Positions 34,786 to 46,480 of a stretch of 64,000 nucleotides of DNA are shown piece after piece. The position numbers were made by a program, and so were the translations under genes. Numbering within the stretch: position 1 is the first letter of the stretch; each line of letters opens with the position of its first letter. The notes beneath the pieces are model-generated. The model saw only the letters and a program-made list of their open reading frames with translations, was not told the origin of the DNA and searched no databases. The DNA lies in the NCBI GenBank assembly GCA_030760725.1, contig JASWHV010000005.1:27847241-27911240 (forward strand), given 5' to 3'. This DNA is from Neostapfia colusana. Lineage: Eukaryota > Streptophyta > Magnoliopsida > Poales > Poaceae.

Positions 34786-34836
34786 CGTACGGCGTCCGTG
34801 ATGGTTGTTGTAGGCAACATCGAGTACGGCCGTACG
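34786..34836 (+). other. Candidate structured RNA in LTR (G)
   Basis: Outer arms CGTACGGC and GCCGTACG are fully complementary over 8 bases. The inner hairpin (34800-34821) pairs GAT and GTTG with CAAC and ATC, with one bulged G. E has GAC/GTC where this has GAT/ATC. Confidence 0.55.
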
Positions 34837-35242
34837 TGACGGGTTGTTCGGGTAACCCTGCAGGTGTAAATCGATTATAATCGCCGTCCCTCGCGGTCAG
34901 TGAGTACCACTTGTTCACTGTACCGTGACGTAGAAAGAACAGGCTAGTCACATGTTAAAAAGTTGCTGATTGAAAGATGGACTTGATTGCTAATGAATTG
35001 CTGTAGTTTAGAGCTAACTAAAGTTCTTTTCAACTTTGGGCAAAGTACATGAGAGAAATGTGTTTCTTGTTTGATTGCGGCTCTCTCATGTGCCTTAGCG
35101 TAAGGTTCTCCACAACCTGCTGCTAAAACTTGAAAGTAAGGTTCTACTAATTAGGTGAGTCTTTGCAAATGATTTTTACCTCATGTAACCCATCACCCCT
35201 CATGTAGAAGTTCCATGTTTAGGTGAGACGGGTCAGACTTGC

Positions 35243-35258
35243 TGAGCCTTCGTGCTCA
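35243..35258 (+). other. TGAG...CTCA hairpin near LTR 3' end (G)
   Basis: TGAGC pairs with GCTCA, preceded by ACTTGC, as in E, D, F and C. Confidence 0.5.
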
Positions 35259-35806
35259 CTGCTTGTGTTTGAAGCTTTTGCAGGGTTCTATGAGGAAGGG
35301 ACTCCCGAGGAAGAGACGGAACCGCAGGAGGGGAACCCCGTCGAGTGGGAGTCGTGCACGCCGCAGAGTTAGTGTGCGTGTGTGCTAGCAAGGACACGTT
35401 CGAGGGCTGAACGTGCACTTGATGCTTAGTCTACGCCCGTGAGTGTAGACTGAACTTATTTTGATGTAAACATGTTCATAACTTGTTTATGTAATAAAAT
35501 TTCGCTTCCGCTTTGTACCTTTGACGTGTGTTATCCGGTGCTGTGCAACGCAGCACCCCTCAGCGTGATCCTGGCTCAACAAGACCGTGGGGTCGTGTCA
35601 TATTCGCTACCATCTCATCTCATAAATAACTTCATCTCACCGAGACGAATATTGTTGCCATGACTCAATAGTCATGCAACCCATCTTATCACCCGGACTC
35701 AACAGTCCCGAAAACCAAACCAAAACCAAACCATAAAAAACCATAACCAGTAACCATATCCAATAACCATCCCAACTAATCATGGCAGTTGGCCAGGCGC
35801 TCGTGA

Positions 35807-35849
35807 CCGTAAGCTCGGCTATCATGACAGTTTTAAGAACTCTGCAGAG
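35807..35849 (-). other. Three adjacent palindromes in LTR (C)
   Basis: CCGTAAGCTCGG (35807-35818), CTATCATGACAG (35819-35830) and CTCTGCAGAG (35840-35849). Same order and nearly the same spacing as in the D/F LTRs, though the surrounding LTR sequence has diverged. Confidence 0.5.
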
Positions 35850-37329
35850 TTTGTACCTCTTTACCCACTAGTTTGTGATTTCGTCACCCGTCGGTGACTG
35901 CAGAACCTCCATTATACCAGTACACAACCGTCGGTGTATGGCCAAGAGATCACAAAATAGCCTTTACAAAGGGGCTACTAGACGTATGGACTCACTAAGG
36001 TTTCACCAGCAGGCTAGAATCTCCAATTCTCCCACCCATGGGCCCCCTCGTGTGCCATGCAGTTCCCAGGGCAGTCCTCACTCGACTCCCATTCCCTGCG
36101 CCTTCCACAGTCCATAACAATCTAGCAACTTACCTAATTACTCAGCTAAGCCGCACTCATACTTGGCCGGTGTTGGCACTGTTATCCTGGCATGTACACG
36201 CATGAACCGGTCCTAAGATCTACGGCAAGTAAACCACCATCTCTTTCTACCTCATTCACAAACCAAGGCTTGCCTAGATCTCCCTCCGATCCATGTTCAT
36301 TAACAACATCAATTTCTCATTATCATTACGAGTGCAGTTAGCTAGACACATCTATCTCGCTTCCCAATCCCATGGACCCAGCGAAGCATAAAACAAAAAC
36401 CATACCCGACTCAATAAACTTCCCTGGCGACAAGGGCGGTTTAACCAAAGCTAGTAAACTCCTATAAAAGGGTTTCCCATCATGTTTGACTCAGCACACA
36501 CACCTTTTCGCAAAACAAAACAGTTTTTCCCAGAACATAGGCTCAATATGGTCAAGGAGCACTTGCCTTGTTCTTGCGGTTCTGGTTGTTCTTGAATCTC
36601 GAAACCATGTTGTTGCAGCTCGTCGTAAACAGCTCCCTGAGCTTGTCCTGCTATACAGGATCGCGCACATACAAGATTCACAGCAATCAATATCATGCAC
36701 AAACTTTAACTAGATGCGATGATGCATATGCATGCTATCCTATGATCAGCTTTATTAGGTCGGTTTGTACGTATTCTTGCATGGCTTTATGATGAACAGG
36801 GGTGTTCGGATCAGATGTGGACGTGGCGATGACCTTGTCTTTAGATCAATCCGATCAACAAGTGATCTGTCCACGAGAAAGCTTCTGTTCGAAAGTAATC
36901 GAAGAACAGATGCAATGAAAACACAACGATGTCGTAAGGTGGTATTGGAGACCTACCTTACGTTCTTCTCGGTCTGGGGTCCTTCTCAGATCGCTGGGCT
37001 CTCTTTCAGCGATCTTCCTCGCTGAACTCCGTCGATGGCTTACTCGGCGAGTTGGGGCTAGGGCTCTAAGTCGTCGGCTTAGGAGTTTGAAAAGAAGTTC
37101 GTGGTTTCGGCCAGAGGTTCTGGGTCCTATTTATGATCGGGAAGAGAAGAGTCCTAATCTGGTTGGACTTCGAATAAGAGTCCTATTCAAATTGTCGTTG
37201 AATCTTAACAACTTATCTTTAGTTGATTTGGTACGGTAATATTGTGGAATTCGGGTCGATTTCTTCTCCGTACCGGTATCTCTACGCGTACAAAATCCAA
37301 AAACCGTTCCAGAACTCGTTACCTCCTCG

Positions 37330-37960
37330 GTGATGAGCTCCGGAAGCTCCACGTGTGCACCAGGGCCTGGTCTCTCCCTTTCTGCAGAGACGAGCTCCGG
37401 TTGTGCCGCGTGTCAAGCAAGCAAGACCTCCCTCTCCTTCGGAGGTGGGCTCCGCGTGCGCCACGTATCCTGGCGATCGGGGACCTCCTCTTTATTCGGA
37501 GGTGGCTCTGTGCATGCCATGTGTCAGTGCCGGACCTTCCTTCTCTCCGGAGGTGGCTCCAGCACCAGACTTCCTTTATTCTAAGGGACGAGCTCCGAGG
37601 TTAACATGTGTCCAACAGTGACGGACCTCCCGGAGATAAGCTCCGGTGGCAACATGTGTTCAATAGAACCGGACCTATCGGAGGTGAGCTCCGAGATCGA
37701 AACGTATCCCGCGCGACTGGTCCTCTGATTTCCATGGTGACTAGCTCCAAAGGTGACATGTGTCCTGCGGAAATGCCTTTGCTTCTTCCATAGAGGCTAC
37801 CTCCGGGGGCAACACGTGTCCTCACAGGGTCGGAACTCTCCCCATTTTACGGAGATGAGCCTCGAGCCTGCCACGTAGCCAGTTTAGCGGCGGACCTCTC
37901 CCCACTTTGCAGGGATGAGCTCCGATCACGCCACGTGGCCAGCGAGCCGCGGAAGTTGCC
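37330..37960 (-). repeat. Decayed G-box minisatellite in U3 of C
   Basis: The counterpart of 14580-15260 in B. Units again carry GGACCTC...GAGGTGGGCTCCG and a CACGTG-like site, but several cores read CATGTG or CACGTA. Confidence 0.7.
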
Positions 37961-38096
37961 TTCGGCGCTCTCTGTGAACTGGATTCGGCTCTTTTTGGCT
38001 ATCTTTTTGATATTTTCTTTATTCCCACTTCTTTTTAAAATGTTTTCTCTATGTGAGACATGAATACATGCAGAAACCAGAGATCAGGGTGTCACA

Positions 38097-38114
38097 AATC
38101 TACCCCCCTTAAAT
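38097..38114 (-). other. Polypurine tract, element C
   Basis: Minus strand AATTTAAGGGGGGTAGATT, directly before the LTR start. The pol stop codon TAA (38109-38111) lies within it. Confidence 0.82.
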
Positions 38115-38307
38115 TGAATCTCGCCCTCGAGATTCGTTAGTAGGGAAGAGATAAGGAAATTCTGCCTTGATGTCTTCTTCATGCTCCCATGTGGCTTCAG
38201 CTTTGGTGTGATGGCTCCATTGTACCTTGCACCATCGGATCACTTTGTTCCTGGTGACCCTTTCCTTTACGTCCAAAATTCGCACAGGGTGTTCCTCATA
38301 AGTCAGG
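38109..38307 (-). pseudogene. Element C pol, chromodomain end
   Basis: Minus strand from 38302: an open stretch reading YEEHPVRILDVKERVTRNK, then CKVQWSHHTKAEATWEHEED and a TAA at 38109. This is the chromodomain-like tail of integrase. It joins 50980 (...LQEDL) exactly across element D and its TCAGG duplication, and this piece itself has no stop. Lacking the early aromatic cage residue seen in HP1-type domains, it fits group II chromodomains. Confidence 0.85.
38303..38307. repeat. Target site duplication of D (left)
   Basis: TCAGG, repeated at 50980-50984. Confidence 0.95.
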
Positions 38308-41300
38308 TGTCACACCCGGTTTCTCTGAAGAACAGCCGAGTGAATATCACATGTATGCCAGGATCAATTTCTCATACATGTGATGACAAATGGTGAAGCA
38401 TCATTTATTACAAGCCAAGTGTTCGAATATAAATACGTCTTACATAGCATACGTCTCGATGGACGATAATATGTTCATAACATGTAAATAAAGTAGCAGC
38501 GGAATATAAATCTTGTGGGCTCCGTCACAGGCGTTGCCCGGGGGACTCCGTGAACCTAGAAACCTTCTTCGGGTCCAAAGTCTTGCTCATTGAACACCAC
38601 ATCATCCCCTTGACCTGAGCAACAATTTAAACCTACAGAAAAGCAAGTTTGAGTACCGTTGGTACTCAGCAAATGTGGGAAAGTTATGTCATGCATGGCT
38701 AGAGCAAGGAGAGGTTGAACTCATGGTTTAAGCACTACGCAATTAATACGTATCACCTTAGCTTATTAAGCACCTACATTTCTATATAGGTGAAATGGTC
38801 CCAATCTCCCAACCCATCATCAATATCAGGTAACCATAATCTCATCTCCAATGTTAAGCTTCCCGCTTAACATCCTCAACTTCCCAATTCATCATCCTCT
38901 AATCATGAATAAGTCCAAGCCGCTCTTGACCGTGAGCACTGCTGTCATGACAGTTTTGACTCTGCAGTGTTTGCACCACTGTACCCACATGTAGTGATTT
39001 CATCCCCCGTTGCCGGGTGGACTAAAAGAACCTCCATTATGCAAGTGGCCGTGAACCACGTTCACACTTCCCAGGTGTGTAGCCAGGAGATCACTACGAG
39101 TCCTTTACAAAGGGATTCCCGACGAGCGCGGGCCCACGGTGGTTTCACCCCTAACAGCATACAAGAGGCTCCAACCCCGCTGCAGTGGCCCCCTCTTGAG
39201 CCTTGCGATTCATATGGTAGTCCAGCTGACACCTATTCCCCGCACCATCCAAAACACCCATACTACGCTGGGGATACACCTAATTAATTGGCCAAGCTGC
39301 CCCATCTCAGCATGTGGTTGGCACGGTAAAGCCAGGTTACATGCTCCATGAACCGGTCCTTAGGATCCAGGCAAGTACTAAACACAAACCCGAGTCTCGT
39401 GCACCCAACACCAACCAAATCATCCAACTTGCCTCGATCCCTACCTCTACATAACTCATAATATCTCATTCTGGAGTAAGGTAAGTAAGTTGATGATCTC
39501 ATATCCCAATTATCCCATTCTAAGCATGGATAAGTATAAGCATATAAGTAAATGACATAACAAAATAAATCCCAACCCAGGCTACAAGGAAATAAGATAA
39601 TGAAAATCTATGGAAACTTCCTAGCTTAGGTATCATATTCCATACTGACAATGCAATTTACTTCTAGCTACACATCCTAGTATAGGATCAAAGTGGTCAA
39701 GGACACTTGCCTTCTTCCTGCTGCTCTGAGAGTGGAAAGTCTTGGTCTTGAAAGGGGAGAACCTGCTCTGGGGCTGTTTTTACTCATGCCAATACACACA
39801 GCAAAAGAAAACAACAATCCATAAGCCATAGTCCACACTTTCACTCATGCAAACCACACATACATACATATTAAAGTCATTCACATGTTTAGGTGTTGTG
39901 GTTACCCTAGATGTGTTGATTTTAGGCCTACATACATTTTTAAACATATATATATATATTATTTCTAACTTTTGTATTCAGATTTCTAGTTGCACACTAT
40001 ATATTAATTTCCCATCTGAACAAATTCTCTATATTTAATTAATATACTGCTTAGCCACACAATTTGCATGAAAGAAAGTTTCCTACTCCAATTAGGCTTT
40101 CAGATCTTCTACAAAATCCTAAATTGAAGTTTTTGGATTTGGAGACCTCATTTATCATTTTCTAATTATGCATACTTATTTTCCTATATTTTCAGATTTA
40201 ATTTCTATGCCTCAAAGTGAACTTTAATATTAAAATAGTAAGACATATCACCTAAACAGAATAGGTTCTGATCTAAAATGTTCAATAAAATATTTTTGAA
40301 CTTCCTCTCTGATGGGAACCAATTTAAATTTATTTTACCCATTTTCAGAATTATTTCCTAGCCTAAAAATGTATTTCCAGAAATAATAAAAGTAAGCAGC
40401 ACTTAGTCAGATCTCATTTCAGCCTAAAAGCAGTTTTTAACTCATCCTAAAGATTTTCCAAGTGCTAGGAAAATATAAATTTCTATTTGCACATGTGTTT
40501 ATATTACCTTTTTAATTTAAATTCTACTCATATGTTCAAATTTCTGAATTTAATATCTTATAGGGTCTAAAAGGCAATTCCACCCTACTGCAGGGTTTAA
40601 TTTACTATTGCCTAAATTTTCAGGGGCCTAATTACACATAACAGAGAGGTTTTCCTAATTTTTATTAAGTCCAGGGGCTAAATCTGATTTTTAAATGAAT
40701 TTACATGAATTTCTGAAGGTCCAGGGGCTAGATCAGAAGTTTCCGGTGCTAGCTCGTGTTTTCCGAGATCCCCAGGGGGTAGCGCGTAAGATTCCCGGCC
40801 TTTATAATGCAGGGCCGACATGGACCGTCCGATTTAAAACAGACGGCTGAGATTATAACGCGAAGCGGTATGGGTTAGATCTAATAGAAACCGCACGATT
40901 TAAAATGGACGGGCCTCAGGGGGCCACGTCACCCTGGCCGTGTGCGGGCGGTGCTGCCCGGCGGCCCGTGGCGGTGGGAGGCCGCGATCTCGCGGGAGAA
41001 CTTCGGGTCTATACTTCCTAAAACTTGGAATTCTTGGCATAGAACGGAAGAGGGGAGGTCGGGGATCTCACCTCGGGGTTTTTCTTGAGCTCGGAAGCCC
41101 TGGAACGCGGTCGGCGACGAGGTCCGAGGTGAAAATGCGGCGGTGCTCGCCGGAGCTGTGTCTAGAGCACAAAACACCGGGTTTCCTTCACCAGCGAAAC
41201 TCCCCGGTGGCGGTGGAACATGACAAGCACGTTAGATCAGGAAATCCGAGCGAGGATCAAAGGAAAACGGCGGTAGAAGCTTCGGTTCTCACCGGAGAGA

Positions 41301-41729
41301 AAAAGGGCCGATCGGGGAGGAAAAAGGGTCGATTGTCAGCGTTTAAATGGGCGAGGGAGGGCGGCGGAGGGTTGGTTTGGATATGCAGTAGCGCCCTGCC
41401 GAAGATCGGGCGTGGAAACCGGTTGGAGCAGCCGCGATCGGCGCGGGAAGATCGGGTTAGTTGGGGCGCCCAGGGGGGGAGAAGATGAAAAGCGGGCCCC
41501 ACGCGTCAGAGAGAGGGAGAGAGGGAGGGGGGCGCGCGCGGGTTTTGGGCCGGCTGGGTGGGTTTCGGCCCACTGGCCGGTTTTTTTCTTTTTCTTTTTC
41601 TTTTTCCTTTTCTTTTTTTTCTGTTTTTATTCAAATTTAAATTTCAGTTTGAATTTGAATTGCTACACCACATGCAATACGTCCAAATTTTTTTAAATTC
41701 CCCTCTTTAGCAGGTTTTGGGGTGTTACA
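38308..41729 (-). repeat. Element D 3' LTR (3422 bp)
   Basis: Same structure as the F LTRs: hairpin at 38650-38668, palindrome triplet (CCGTGAGCACTG and CTCTGCAGTG are eroded) near 38931-38970, an AT run at 39946-39959, and CCGTC...GACGG hairpin. The TATA place reads TTTAAA (41344-41349). A G/A-rich tract (about 41507-41529) and a T/C-rich tract lie at the U3 start. Confidence 0.95.
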
Positions 41730-41730
41730 G

Positions 41731-41747
41731 CTCTACCCCCCTTAAAA
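41731..41747 (-). other. Polypurine tract, element D
   Basis: Minus strand TTTTAAGGGGGGTAGAG before the LTR start. Confidence 0.88.
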
Positions 41748-41774
41748 GAAGTCTCGTCCTCGAGATTGGTTATT

Positions 41775-44700
41775 CTAGGAAAACAAATCCGAAAACTGTG
41801 CCTTAAGCTCGTCTTCTCGCTCCCATGTGGCTTCTGCTTCCGAGTGATGCTTCTAGTGCACCTTGCACATTCGGATTCTTTTATTTCTTGTGAGGCGTTC
41901 CATTGTCTCCAAAATCTTGGCCGGTTGCTCGGCATAAGAAAGATCCTCTCGTACGTCCACCTCATTCATGGGTAACATTTCTTCGGGCGTTCTTAAACAT
42001 TTCTTGAGCTGTGACACATGGTATGCATCGTGCACATCTGATAGGCGAGCCGGGAGTTCTAGTTGATATGCCACTTCGCCATTCCTCTCCAGAATCTGAA
42101 AGGGTCCAATGTATCGCGGTGATAATTTCCCTTTCACCTTGAACCGACGAAGTCCTCGGATAGGGGACACCTTGAGATAGACGTAGTCCCCCACGTTGAA
42201 CATAAGCTCTCTTCTCCGTACATCGGCATAACTCTTTTGTCGGGTCTGTGCTATCCTCAAATTGTTGCGAAATTCTCTCTCTTTCGCCTTGGCTTCTTGT
42301 AGTACCTCGGGCCCAAACACTTTACTTTCCCCTGTTTGGTTCCAAAATAGTGGAGTCCTGCACTTCCTCCCATACAACGCCTCAAATGGTGACATCTTCA
42401 TACTGGCCTGATAGCTGTTGTTGTAGGAGAACTACGCATACGACAAGTTCTTATCCCAACTCCTATTATTCGTGAGTGCACACGCTCTCAGCATATCCTC
42501 AAGGATCTGATTGGTTCTTTTCGTCTGCCCGTCAGTTTGGGGGTGATAGGCAGAACTAAAATTCAGATGAGTTCCCATGGTTTCATGTAACTTCTGCCAG
42601 AACCTTAAGGTGAACTGTGTCCCTCGATCCGACACTATCTTCTTTCGCACTCCATGAAAACATACGATTCTTGACATGTACAATTCTGCCAATTTGCATC
42701 CACTGTAGCTTTCTTTCACGGGGATGAAATGAGCTACCTTGGTTAGCCTGTCGATGATGACCCATATCGAATCATATCCCGATTGGGTCCTAGGTAGTCC
42801 CACTATGAAATCCATACCGATTTCTTCCCATTTCCATTCAGGCACTTTGAGTGGTTGCAATAGTTCCGTGGGTCGTTGATGTTCTGCTTTCACCAACTGA
42901 CATGTGCACATAGGGCAACATGCTCCGCGACATCTCGCTTCATGCCATACCACCAATATCTGCTCTTGAGATCATGATACATCTTTGTACTCCCAGGATG
43001 AATGGAATAGTCGGAATCATGAGCTTCCTTCAAAATCAATTCACGGATCTCCTTCACTTCAGGCACACAGATTCTTTTCCCATGCCGCACCGTACCTTGT
43101 TCATCCTCTCTGAACCCAGGAGCTTTATTCTCTTTGATGAGTTCTCTGATTTCTTGTATCTTCTCATCATTGTTCTGACCGTTGCGTATGTCTTGCTCCA
43201 ATGTGGAGTCCACTTGCATGGCGATGGCCTCACCACTATTTACCAGACATAGATTGAGCTTTTCAATCTCTTCCTTCAATTCTGTAGGCATGTCCTTTGA
43301 ACTCAACATGTTGACCTGCACTTTCCGGCTTAAAGCATCAGCCACGACGTTCGCTTTCCCAGGATGATAGTTGATGCCCACATCAAAGTCGTTGATTAGC
43401 TCTAACCATCTCCTTTGTCTGAGGTTGAGATCTGGCTGTGTGAAAAATGTACTTTAAGCTCTTATGATCCGTATATATCTCGGTCCTCTTTCACATCAAG
43501 TAATGCCGCCAAATCTTCAATGCGTGGACCACTGCGGCTAGTTCTAGGTCGTGCGTGGGATAGTTCTTCTCGTGTTTTCGGAGCTGCCGAGACGAATAGG
43601 CAACGACATGCTTCTCTTGCATGAGGACGCATCCCAACCCGTGTCCAGATGCATCACAATACACCGAAAAATTCTTCTGCATATCCGGCATAACTAGCAC
43701 TGGGGTTGTTGTCAATCTTTTCTTCAGTTCTTGAAAACTCGTCTCGCACTCCGGTGTCCATGTGAATGTGATTCCCTTCTCTAACAATCTGGTGAGGGGT
43801 CTCGAGATCTTGGAGAAACCCTCAATGAACCATCGATAATACCCAGCCAATCCTAAGAAGCTTCGAATTTCCCCAACATTTTCAGCGGTCTTCTACTTCT
43901 GCACATACTCGATTTTGGCGGGATCTACGGAGATTCCTCCCTCCATGATTATATGTCCTAAGAAGGGAACTCTCTTCAGCCAAAACTCACACTTGCTCAG
44001 CTTGGCATGTAGTTGGTGTTCTCTCAGCTTTTGCAACACCAGTCTTAAATGTCCCTCATGTTCTTCTTCATCTTTGGAGAAGACGAGAATGTCATCAATG
44101 AAAACCACCACAAATTTGTCCAGATATTCCATGAATACCTTGTTCATGAGATACATGAAATATGCCGGGGCATTAGTTAGTCTGAACGGCATGGCGGTGT
44201 ATTCATACAGCCCGTACCGAGATACGAAAGCCGTCTTTGGAATGTCGGTTTGCCTTATCTTTAGTTGGTGCTATCCCGACCTGAGATCAATTTTTGAGAA
44301 CACACAAGCTCCCCTCAACTGATCAGATAAGTCTTCAATGCGGGGTAATGGGTACTTGTTCTTGATGGTTACTTCGTTCAACGCACGGTAGTCTACGCAT
44401 AACCTTTGGGTTCCGTCCTTCTTGGGCACAAATATCACTGGAGCTCCCCATGGTGAGGAATTAGGACGAATATACCCCTTCTTTGTCAATTCTCTTATAT
44501 GCTCCTTGAGCTCTTCCAGCTGTTTGGAGTCCATCCGATAAGGCCTATTGTATATTGGGGCTGTTCCAGGCACTAGTTCAATCGCGAATTCCACTTCACG
44601 GTCGGGAGGCATACCTGGCAACTCCTCCGGAAAAACATCTGGATACTCCCTGATAGTCCTTATCTCTTCCACTTCCACCTCAACTTGATTGAGTTTAATG

Positions 44701-46243
44701 TCCCTCCTAGGTTCTTGCGTGGCTATGAACTTCACTTTTGTGCCGCTAGGGTGAGTTAGTTCCACCGTTCTTGTCGAACAATGGATGATTCCTTTATGTT
44801 TGGTCAACCAATCCATATCCAAAATAATATCTATCCCTTGTGAGTCTATCACTATGAGGTTTGCAGTAAATATTACCCCATTAATGTCTAGATTCAGCCT
44901 GGGACACACTTGTCTTGTCCTTATTTCTCCCCCTGGAGAGTTCACTGCTAACATATGGTTCATTTGTGTTGTTGCTAGATCATGCTTCTTAACAAACCCT
45001 TGAGCAATGAACGAGTGGGTAGCACCAGAATCGAACAATAGGGTTGCAATGTGTAAATTTGCAGCAAACTTACCTATTACCACGTCAGGTGCCTCTTGCG
45101 CTTCCTCCATGGTCACGTGGTTCACCCGTCCTCGCATCACATTCTGCTGTTGTCGCTGCATGGGCTTCTTCTTTGGGCACTTATGGGCGTAGTGCCCCAC
45201 TTCACCACAGTTGAAGCATTGCACCCCAACTTTAGGTGTCTGGCCTTTGTTATCTTGCGGTTGGTTCTGTGGCCCTTGTCCTGCTGGTCGAGGTTAATAT
45301 GTGAGGCGTGGCTGCTGCACAAACTGACGCTGCGGCTGTACTGGTGCTGAGGGAGGCCTGAAGTTCGGGTTGTACCCTCTCGGTGCTGAGTAGGGTACCA
45401 CAGCACGGCTCGTCTACCCTGCAGGTTGCTGCATCAGACGTGGACGTGTGTTGCTACTTGAGGCTTGGTGTGACCATCCTGCCTTCCTCTTGTTTTCATT
45501 CTCCAAGGCCTTCAGCTTCCTCTCCACGACAAATGCTCTGTCTACCATCTTTTGGAAGCTTTCATACTCGTTGGAGGACATTGCACATTGCATATCCGTG
45601 GTAAGTCCTTCCACAAAACAGTCCTGTTTCTGCTCATCGGTTTCGATGTCCCGTGGTGCATAACGGGATAGTTGGGTGAACTTAGTGAGGTATTCCCTCA
45701 CTGTCATGTCACCTTGCTGCAGTCCCAAGAACTCCTTTCTCTTGTTTTTGAGTTCACCCCTTGGTATGTAGTGGTTGCGGAAACTGCGCTTGAACTCTTC
45801 CCAAGTGATGTTCTCGGGGTCATGATGGGCTGCCACGTAAGCGGTCCACCAATCAGCAGCAGGTCCATGCAATTGGTGAGAGGCAAACAGCACCCTCTCA
45901 TACCCTTGGCATTGTATGATCCTCATCTTGCTCTCAATGGTCTTTAGCCAATCATCTGCCTCCAGGGGTTCAGCAGCACTTGCAAACTTCGGGGGTTGAG
46001 TTCCCAGAAACTCACTCAACCTTGGTTGGCGTGGTGCAGCTTGTGGGGGTGGAGCTTGGTGCAAGTTGGCCACCACTTGAGTCAGACTATGGATGAGCTG
46101 ATTCTGATTTTCAATCATTTGATAGATAGGATCAGCTCCTTCACGCGACCAGCCCTGTCTTGTCCTCCAGAAAGTTGAGGGTTGCCGGCCTCATCGTTGT
46201 TGTTGTTGGGGTTGGCACCACGGCCCTTTCCTCTTCCATCCAT
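41775..46243 (-). pseudogene. Element D gag-pol polyprotein, broken
   Basis: Starts MDGRGKGRGANPNNNN at 46243, ends at TAG 41775. It keeps an intact zinc knuckle (CFNCGEVGHYAHKC), the protease DSGATH, and RT FIDD. Domain order is as in F and the integrase ends in a chromodomain-like tail (KHHSEAEATWEREDEL). Breaks: a one-base loss near 46150, TAG at 45414, TAA at 45294, TAG at 44271 and 43893, TGA at 43491, a one-base gain near 43447, a one-base loss near 42907, and TAG at 42432 and 41853. There are more breaks than in F, though the active-site residues are better kept. Confidence 0.94.
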
Positions 46244-46480
46244 CTATCATGATCAACCAAATGTTAACTTAAAGCATTACGTATTAACTTCCCAAATTGC
46301 TTGTTTAAAATTAAACTTTTGAGGCCTTAATATTTAAACAATTTCTGAAGATTTCACATCTCAAGCGAAAATAAATGCACTATTGATTCATAGGGGTTCA
46401 CACACCAAAACAAAGCAACCTAAAGATGAGGTTGTGGACAAAGGCACATGGCTTCCACAACTTACGTCACACACCAAACA
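46244..46480 (-). other. Spacer between ORF0 and gag (D), no gene seen
   Basis: AT-rich; related to the F spacer. Nothing recognised. Confidence 0.6.

Larger units (their letters stand above)
31565..35600 (+). mobile_element. G: solo LTR of an A/E-related family (4036 bp)
   Basis: Runs from TGTAAGGGCC to GTCGTGTCA with no interior, and resembles the A and E LTRs along its 3' half (including GTAGTCGCTAAGG and GACCGGTTCAAC). It lies inside the C LTR. The flanks lack a simple 5-base duplication: the right flank starts TATTC, while the left flank has TATTC followed by seven further bases TCAGGAA. A solo LTR forms by recombination between two LTRs; the odd edge is discussed in findings. Confidence 0.85.
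30905..38096 (-). repeat. Element C 3' LTR, with G inserted
   Basis: Without G (31565-35600) the LTR is 3156 bp. Minus strand ends: TGTGACACCCTG...GAGGGCGTCACA. The right part matches the B LTR. It has the TGAGTACA/TGTACTCA hairpin (31280-31299), the palindrome triplet (35807-35849) and the decayed G-box minisatellite (37330-37960). Nothing in 35601-37330 supports a gene. Confidence 0.88.
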
